A stretch of DNA of 50,591 nt from Bacteroidales bacterium (GTDB lineage Bacteria > Bacteroidota > Bacteroidia > Bacteroidales > UBA932), in the NCBI GenBank assembly GCA_017445015.1, contig JAFSVL010000091.1, positions 1 through 50,591 on the forward strand, given 5' to 3'. The notes under the pieces are model-generated. The model saw only the letters and a list, made by a program, of their open reading frames with translations. It was not told the origin of the DNA and searched no databases. A program made the translations under genes and the position numbers. Shown here piece by piece: positions 45,404-50,591 of this stretch; the first letter of the stretch is position 1; every line of letters starts with the position of its first letter.

Positions 45404-48400
45404 TCAATCATCGGAAGCCTGTGGGGCAAGGGGCACAAGCCTGAAGTTGAAAGCATGTCTTCCTGATGGGATACGATACTCCTCCAGCGGTTTCTCCCCC
45501 CAGGTATTGATCCCTCCGACACCCATCTGGCGCGCATCCAGATGCACCCAGGTATTCCCTTTGGAACGATTCTCAAGACAGGCCAGAGGCACCAGTTCAT
45601 ACGAATGGTAATGTTTCTGCCAGGTCAGCGGCTCGGGGGTATGGATATCCCAGGGTTCGTGGATGCTCAGGTCCAGCATCTCGCGTGAAAGCGGCAGGGC
45701 CGATCCGGAAAAGAGAGAATCGGCACAGGCACAAAGGCCGTAACCCTGCGCATCGGTCAGTCGCATCCAGCGCAATTCCTCATGATTCCCGGATTCCTGG
45801 GGGCGGACATAGCCCCAATGATACTGGTCCGCCACTTTCTGCGCATAATAGCCCAGGCGGGCGGCCGCCTTGCGGTCCACGTAGTTTTCAAAGGGTCCGA
45901 GGCCGTAAAAATCCAGATTGTCGTAGCGGCCGTTCATCGCAAAGGCCAGGCCGAGACGGAAAAGACCGGGTGCCGTTTCCGGAGCATCCAGCCGGGTATC
46001 GACATCCAGGGCTCCCGTGTCAGAAATCCGGTATTCCATCGTCACCCTGACATCGTTCCCCAGATCATATTCCGCCTGCAGATGTGCCGGAGCCCCGCCA
46101 CAGACCAGGAAGTCCCCGCACTCGCGCAGATTTCCATCATACTCAAGAGCGACGAGCCTGAACTGCGGATAGAGCCATCCGGCCATGGTCAGATAAAACT
46201 TCGCCCCAAAATCGTTTTCCGTCAGCGCGCGACCGAAACAGGGCACGAGCGGCTCAGAAAGCAGTTCCCTGCCGGCGATACTCCACCTTCCGAGGAACCC
46301 GTCCGCCTTGCGGAAGCGAAGTTCCCAGGGCTGCTGCGCATCCAGCGGCAGACCATCCCCTTCCGGACGGGCCTCCCGCAGCAGTACCTGCCCCCAGGAC
46401 AGTTCCGTTCCCCTGTCCAGCAACCCTTCGGGACGCTTCAGGGCCAAAGAAAGATTCAGGCAGATTTCTCCCGGCATTTGTTCCCAGTCCGCGGTGTGGA
46501 ACCCGCGCAGACGGACGGCTTTGGTCTCTCCGGGGCCGATACGAAGCCGGTTCACACGGCCACGGAGCGATGTAGGGACACCGTTACGAAGAATTTCCCA
46601 GTTCAAGCAGAAATTTTCCAATCCCTTGAAAAAATATTCATTATGAAGCCGGATGATTCCCTGCCCCGCCTCCTGCGGCGTCGCCTCAACCAGGATGTCA
46701 CGATGTACGAAAGCCGCTTCCCAGGCATGGGGATGCCACTGGCGGTCAGCGCTCAGCAGGCCGTTGCAGTGCATGGAGCCCGACCAGGCATCGTAATCGT
46801 TATAGTCTCCGCCGATGGCCCAGCCGTCGCCACGGCGCAGCGCCTGGTCCGCAAAATCCCAGATGAATCCGCCCTGAAAGCCGTCATATTTGCGGACCAG
46901 ATCCCAATACTCCCTGAAATTACCCAGCGAATTGCCCATGGCGTGGGCATACTCCTGCAGCATGAAAGGTTTGATCTGGCGGCCATCGGTGAGGTACTTC
47001 TCGCAAAATTCCGGCGAACGGTAGTGATAGAACTCGATATCGGTCCAGTCCAGTTCGTCGCGCCGCCCCTGGAGCTTTTGGTAAATCACCGGACGGGTGG
47101 GGTCCTCACGCTTGCCCCAGCGATAGTTGGCTGCATGATTTTCCCCGTTCCCGGCTTCATTTCCCAGGCTCCAGAGAATGACGCAGGGATGGTTGCGGTC
47201 CCGGCGGACCATACGTTCAAAACGCTCCCTGTGGGCCAGTTTCCATCCGGGCTTGTCCGCCAAAGTCCTGGCCGGGTCGTATCCCATGCCGTGGGATTCA
47301 ATATCCGCCTCGTCCATAACATAAATGCCATAACGGTCACAAAGCGTATACCAGTACGGATCATCAGGATAGTGGGAGGTTCGGACCGCATTGATATTGA
47401 GTTGCTTGAGGAGACGCACGTCCTCTTCCATCTGCGACCTTGTCATACAATAGCCTGCGTCAGGGCTCATTTCATGCCGGTTCACCCCCTTGAGGAGTAC
47501 GGGTTTCCCGTTCACGAGCAACTGCTTCCCGCGCACTTCCACATCCCGGAAACCGAGTTCCGTACGGACGGTTTCACAGCGGCGCCCCCCAGCGTCCAGG
47601 ACATCGATTTCCAGGGCATACAGATGGGGTGTTTCAGCACTCCACAACCTGGGATGACGCAGTTGCCGCACCAAGCGGAGCGTATCTCCCGAGGCGCGTA
47701 CTTTCCACCTTCGCACCCGGCCGGACGGAGATTTCAGACGCAAGCGAAGGGCCTTTACCCCCGGCGTAACCTGCATCGCAAGACATAGCCTTCCGGAAGC
47801 CTGCGCATCGATTCGCAGGTCCTCGAGCCGCTGGAACGGCCGGCGGACCAACTCCACGCTCCGGGAAAGGCCGCTCATCCGCCAGCAATCCTGGTCTTCA
47901 AGGTAAGTGCCGTCGCACCAGCGGAAAACCTCCAAAGCCAGCAGATTCTCCCCCTGACGCAGCAAAGCGGTCACGTCAAAGTCCGCAGCCAGACGACTGT
48001 CCTCGCTGTATCCTACATAACTTCCGTTCAGCCATACCCGCACATTGGAAGTGACCGCACCGATACGAAGCGTCACCCTCTCGTCCGCTTCCGTCCCATT
48101 CCAGTAAAAGGTATGCCGGTATTGCCCCACATGGTTGTTTTTCTCCGGGACAAAGGGAGGATTGTTCTTATAACGCCATTTCCACGGGTATTTGCTCGTG
48201 ACATAAATCGGGTCGCCGAAGCCGTTGAGTTCCCACATCCCGGGAACCGGCATCGTCCGCCAGTGCGAGTCATCAGCAGTTTCACGATAGAAGAGGGTAT
48301 CCCGGCCTGAGGGCTCCTCCCAACCCCTGAATTTCCACGCACCGTCAAGGACTACGGCAGGGCGGTCCGTCTGAAAGGATGCGTGCATTTCCAGACGGTT

Positions 48401-48466
48401 CTCCTGATTTCTCTCCGGATCCTGCCACAGGGGCAGAAGGGACAAGATTAGACAAATCATTTTCAT
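45404..48466 (-). CDS. GH2 beta-galactosidase-like enzyme
   Basis: A 1020-residue LacZ-type GH2 enzyme with a signal peptide (MKMICLILSLLPLWQ), so it is probably periplasmic. Domains in order are the sugar-binding sandwich, Ig-like domain, TIM barrel, second Ig-like domain and the large C-terminal beta-galactosidase small-chain domain. Catalytic residues are visible: Glu437 in LWSLGNEAG as acid/base and Glu505 in MLQEYAHAMGN as nucleophile. RHEMSPDAG and GGFIWDFADQALR are further barrel signatures. It should remove terminal beta-galactose, though other GH2 activities are possible. It is the first gene of the block. No convincing promoter is seen in the 57 bases in front of it. Confidence 0.9.
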   Translation of the reverse strand: MKMICLILSLLPLWQDPERNQENRLEMHASFQTDRPAVVLDGAWKFRGWEEPSGRDTLFYRETADDSHWRTMPVPGMWELNGFGDPIYVTSKYPWKWRYKNNPPFVPEKNNHVGQYRHTFYWNGTEADERVTLRIGAVTSNVRVWLNGSYVGYSEDSRLAADFDVTALLRQGENLLALEVFRWCDGTYLEDQDCWRMSGLSRSVELVRRPFQRLEDLRIDAQASGRLCLAMQVTPGVKALRLRLKSPSGRVRRWKVRASGDTLRLVRQLRHPRLWSAETPHLYALEIDVLDAGGRRCETVRTELGFRDVEVRGKQLLVNGKPVLLKGVNRHEMSPDAGYCMTRSQMEEDVRLLKQLNINAVRTSHYPDDPYWYTLCDRYGIYVMDEADIESHGMGYDPARTLADKPGWKLAHRERFERMVRRDRNHPCVILWSLGNEAGNGENHAANYRWGKREDPTRPVIYQKLQGRRDELDWTDIEFYHYRSPEFCEKYLTDGRQIKPFMLQEYAHAMGNSLGNFREYWDLVRKYDGFQGGFIWDFADQALRRGDGWAIGGDYNDYDAWSGSMHCNGLLSADRQWHPHAWEAAFVHRDILVEATPQEAGQGIIRLHNEYFFKGLENFCLNWEILRNGVPTSLRGRVNRLRIGPGETKAVRLRGFHTADWEQMPGEICLNLSLALKRPEGLLDRGTELSWGQVLLREARPEGDGLPLDAQQPWELRFRKADGFLGRWSIAGRELLSEPLVPCFGRALTENDFGAKFYLTMAGWLYPQFRLVALEYDGNLRECGDFLVCGGAPAHLQAEYDLGNDVRVTMEYRISDTGALDVDTRLDAPETAPGLFRLGLAFAMNGRYDNLDFYGLGPFENYVDRKAAARLGYYAQKVADQYHWGYVRPQESGNHEELRWMRLTDAQGYGLCACADSLFSGSALPLSREMLDLSIHEPWDIHTPEPLTWQKHYHSYELVPLACLENRSKGNTWVHLDARQMGVGGINTWGEKPLEEYRIPSGRHAFNFRLVPLAPQASDD

Positions 48467-48495
48467 GGCCGCAATTTAACCAAGTCCTGAAGAAA

Positions 48496-48669
48496 TCATT
48501 GACTCAATCCAATCAAAAACAACAACGTTTGCACCTGTTCTGGTGTCAATCCGGTAGCCTGGACAATCTGTTTCTCGGGCAGACCCGGGGCCTTGAGGTT
48601 CCGGGCTACCTCAGTTCTCCCTTCCGCCGTCCGAGGGTCTTCAGGTAGTACAGTGGCTAAGAAGGATTC
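48496..48669 (-). pseudogene. Broken 3' end of an Rpn-type nuclease/transposase gene
   Basis: An open stretch without a start, bounded by a TAA at 48670-48672. It ends in ARNLKAPGLPEKQIVQATGL and TPEQVQTL, nearly identical to the C-terminus of the Rpn-type protein at 50312-50591, then runs on a few codons (LFLIGLSQ) because the original stop is changed. Only about 83 bases are clearly homologous. It is a remnant or a recombined end, not a full gene. Confidence 0.7.
48524..48606 (-). repeat. 83-base direct repeat, copy A (Rpn 3' end)
   Basis: This segment matches 50316-50398 with about five mismatches by eye and no gaps, in the same orientation. Both copies encode the same C-terminal helix-turn unit of Rpn-type proteins. 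Confidence 0.85.
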
Positions 48670-48692
48670 TTAACTAAAGCCACGCTGCATAC

Positions 48693-48728
48693 AAAAAGGA
48701 CGGCGGCCCGTTAGAGGTCGCCGTCCTT
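48693..48728 (-). terminator. Rho-independent terminator
   Basis: A perfect 10-base stem (aaggacggcg at 48696-48705 with cgccgtcctt at 48719-48728) is followed on the minus strand by a short T run (TTTTTG). It lies about 30 bases after the stop of the DUF4886-type gene and would end transcription before the PUL block. Confidence 0.8.
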
Positions 48729-48758
48729 GCAATCCTGCGAGATGCAGGTCACCTGCGG

Positions 48759-50249
48759 TTAAGGCTCCGCATAGGTCATATTCGTGATCTTGGCGGCATA
48801 GCTGCCGTTCACGTAGCCGATGTAGTCCATGAAGTTGTCCGCCGTAATGGGGAACATCTCGTGGTTTCCGCCCGTATTGGCCACCCGGTCGCAGCCTTCC
48901 ATATAGCAGGTCTTGTCTCCCATCAGCGCAACCAGACCGGCCGTCGTGGTCTTGTTGCCGGTCGTGATAAGGTTCCCGTTGTTCTGGCAGTCAACCAGGC
49001 CGGACTGTACACTCAGGTTGCAGACGATTTGACCGATGCGGCCGTTGGCAATACTATTGAACTGGGATGCGTTGTTGGTGCAGCTCGTCATCACGGTACC
49101 ATAATTGGCCGTAGCGACGATGCCGGAACAACGGCCCAGGTTCACACTCATCTCACCGTTATTCACGCAGTTGGTAATGCGGATCCGGGAATCATCCTTG
49201 ACATTGGTACAGAACCCGGCGATACCGCCGTACATCGCACAGGTAGCGCCGTTGCCCGTATTCGAGCCGCCCTCCGCATTGACCGTCATATTGACCGTAC
49301 AATCTTTGATGACACAATCCAGGATCTCGCTGCCGACGGTACTGAAGGCAAAGCCGGTGATACCGCCCAGGGCAAAGCGGGCATTGCTTACCGACGTTCC
49401 CGTAGAGACGATCGTGCCGCTGAGATGGACATTCTCGACGGTACAGCTGTTGGCGGTTCCTACCACAACCCCCGCATTCGCGGCACCCGTGGCGGAGAAC
49501 TCCACGGCCGCCTTGAGGGCGATGGGCGCCGAATCGTCAGTTACCGCTGTCGTTCCGGCCGCGGTAGAGGAGTAACGGTAGCTGTTCTCATCCAGGGTCA
49601 CGTTGCCGTTGAACGGCCCGATAACCGTCTCGAAAACGGCGCAGGAAGCGCCATAGCGCGCCAGACCGTAATCCATATGATAACCGTCGCGGGTCAGCCC
49701 CATTTCGTTGTTCAGGCCGGAGGTCCGGAGGTTCTGGAGCATCACACCGGTAGAGATAATGCCGTCAAAGTCGCATTCCGTCATGACCTTCTGTCCCTGG
49801 GCGGCAAGGACCTCCCACATTTCTGTGGTATTGGTGAAGGGCTTGGCCACGCTCTGCGCTTTGCCCAGGCCGTGATAGGCCTGCGAGAGGATGTAGTACA
49901 GCTTCGGGGCACCTGCCACGGAAGCCTGTGCATCCTTCACCTTCTGGATCAGGCCCTGGACAGCCGACTTTTCATCGGCGGTCCAGCCCCAGGCCAGTTG
50001 CCTTCCGGTATGCTCCTGGATGGTCACGATATCGAAGGGAACGCTGACGGCCACCTGCGCCAGGCTCTTGCCCGCCAGGTCCGTCCAGGAAGTCTGGCCG
50101 GGATTGCAGAGATAGCAGTGGTAATCGGTAGCCGTAGCCCAGCCACTGTTGTATTCAGGGATGGTCCTGCCGCCATAGTACATATGCACCATCTGGATTC
50201 CGTTCAGGCCCGCGGCGTTCAGGATGCCCGGCAACCCGCGCGAAGTCAC
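48759..50249 (-). pseudogene. 5'-truncated DUF4886-type SGNH-like protein with GLUG-like repeats
   Basis: The frame encodes about 500 residues. The first ~210 match the DUF4886 (SGNH-hydrolase-like) domain: MVHMYYGGRTIPEYN, FDIVTIQEHTGRQ and the late Asp-x-x-His block in TRDGYHMDYG. The normal opening with the nucleophile block (GNSFS-type) is missing, and a TAG at 50271-50273 closes the frame upstream with no ATG. The rest is a glycine- and asparagine-rich repeat region (GGITGF, GGIAGF, NCVNNGE) like GLUG repeats. The gene therefore seems to have lost its 5' end, with the Rpn gene now lying directly upstream. A dedicated terminator follows it. Confidence 0.7.
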
Positions 50250-50311
50250 CGAAACACAGATCGTGGAACTCTATATGAAGATTCTGTAAAGGGGCCTTCC
50301 TCAAGCTATTG

Positions 50312-50591
50312 CTATAACGTTTGCACCTGCTCTGGTGTCAATCCGGTAGCTTGGACAATCTGTTCTTCGGGCAGACCCAGGGCCTTGAGGTTCCGGGCGA
50401 TTTCTTCACTTTTGATGGAAGCGCCTTCCTCCAGGCCCTCCTGCCGGGCATACCATTTTTCGGTCTTGATGTCAAACTCGTTGCGCATATTCTGTAGATA
50501 TTCGTTCCTCTCTTTCGGGGTCATCCCCGCGTATCTTGCCGCTGTCAGCAACTTGTCCGTGGCATCTTCCCGACCCTTTGGCAGAATTTCC
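50312..50591 (-). CDS. Rpn/PD-(D/E)XK nuclease family transposase, C-terminal part
   Basis: The frame enters from outside the window and ends at a TAG (50314-50312). The visible 92 residues include LPKGREDATDKLLTAARYAG, MTPKERNEYLQNMR and a final IARNLKALGLPEEQIVQATG unit. This is the typical C-terminal region of Rpn-type (PD-(D/E)XK nuclease family) putative transposases that are common in Bacteroidota. The nuclease core lies beyond the edge. In other Rpn genes the C-terminal part can be expressed alone as a small inhibitor; nothing here shows this directly. Confidence 0.75.
   Translation of the reverse strand, partial: EILPKGREDATDKLLTAARYAGMTPKERNEYLQNMRNEFDIKTEKWYARQEGLEEGASIKSEEIARNLKALGLPEEQIVQATGLTPEQVQTL
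50316..50398 (-). repeat. 83-base direct repeat, copy B (Rpn 3' end)
   Basis: Partner of 48524-48606, inside the intact Rpn 3' end. The two copies bracket the truncated DUF4886-type gene and the terminator. Confidence 0.85.

Noticed and set aside
48467-48495. Promoter for the PUL block just before the GH2 gene
   Set aside because: Only partial matches (TAAATTG) with wrong spacing to any TTTG; not strong enough to report.
48651-48690. Imperfect inverted repeat gtggct...agccac near the terminator
   Set aside because: Short stem with a poorly paired interior and no known element; it may be part of the broken Rpn region.
50230-50286. Plus-strand reading ending EVTETQIVELYMKIL and a stop at 50284-50289, as a possible remnant of another gene
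   Set aside because: It is only about 21 codons long, partly overlaps the DUF4886 frame, and matches no family I can name.
1-50591. CRISPR arrays, tRNA genes, insertion sequences with terminal repeats, sulfatases
   Set aside because: I looked for these and found no supporting pattern anywhere in the window, apart from the Rpn-type gene ends.

Overview
The window looks like a chromosomal segment of a GC-rich member of the Bacteroidota, most likely Bacteroidales. The evidence is a SusC/SusD pair, a hybrid two-component sensor (HTCS), BACON-type and fimbrillin-type lipoproteins, and a textbook Bacteroidota promoter (TTTG, 19 bases, TAnnTTTG). No gene is distinctive enough for me to name a genus. 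All recognised genes lie on the minus strand, so the reading order below is right to left.

Right edge (48.5-50.6 kb): the 3' end of an Rpn/PD-(D/E)XK nuclease-type transposase gene runs off the window. Next come a DUF4886-type gene that has lost its 5' end, a strong terminator, and a second, broken copy of the Rpn 3' end. This small region looks rearranged.

Main block (48,466 to 170): 26 genes follow each other with no gap larger than 64 bases and many stop/start overlaps. They form one very large polysaccharide utilisation locus (PUL). In order: GH2 beta-galactosidase-like enzyme; GH28-like beta-helix enzyme; two pairs of a ~50-residue protein plus a fimbrillin-like lipoprotein; GH105-DUF4861 fusion; heparinase II/III-like lyase; BACON-like lipoprotein; a short TonB-dependent receptor; SusC; SusD; a second BACON-like lipoprotein; three lipoproteins that fuse a fimbrillin-like domain to a pectate-lyase-like beta-helix, mixed with one more fimbrillin-like lipoprotein and two more ~50-residue proteins; M20 amidohydrolase; a beta-helix-PL8 lyase fusion; an exported RraA-like protein; a metallo-beta-lactamase/serine-hydrolase fusion; DUF6259 protein; GH127 beta-L-arabinofuranosidase; HTCS regulator; GH43-like lipoprotein.

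The target is probably an acidic, branched polysaccharide. Lyases (PL8, heparinase-like, perhaps the beta-helices) would cut at uronic acids, GH105 would remove the resulting unsaturated uronate, and GH2, GH127 and the GH43-like protein would remove galactose and arabinose. I see no sulfatase. The M20, RraA-like and double-hydrolase genes suggest non-sugar decorations, but this is inference.

Left edge (1-169): the first bases are the 5' end of a 16S rRNA gene on the minus strand. It is preceded by its leader and a perfect Bacteroidota promoter, which starts 18 bases past the stop codon of the last PUL gene with no terminator between.

The most unusual points are the fimbrillin-to-beta-helix fusions, the beta-helix-PL8 fusion with a complete PL8 active site, four tiny-protein/fimbrillin cassettes, and a C-terminal domain that recurs six times in five surface lipoproteins.
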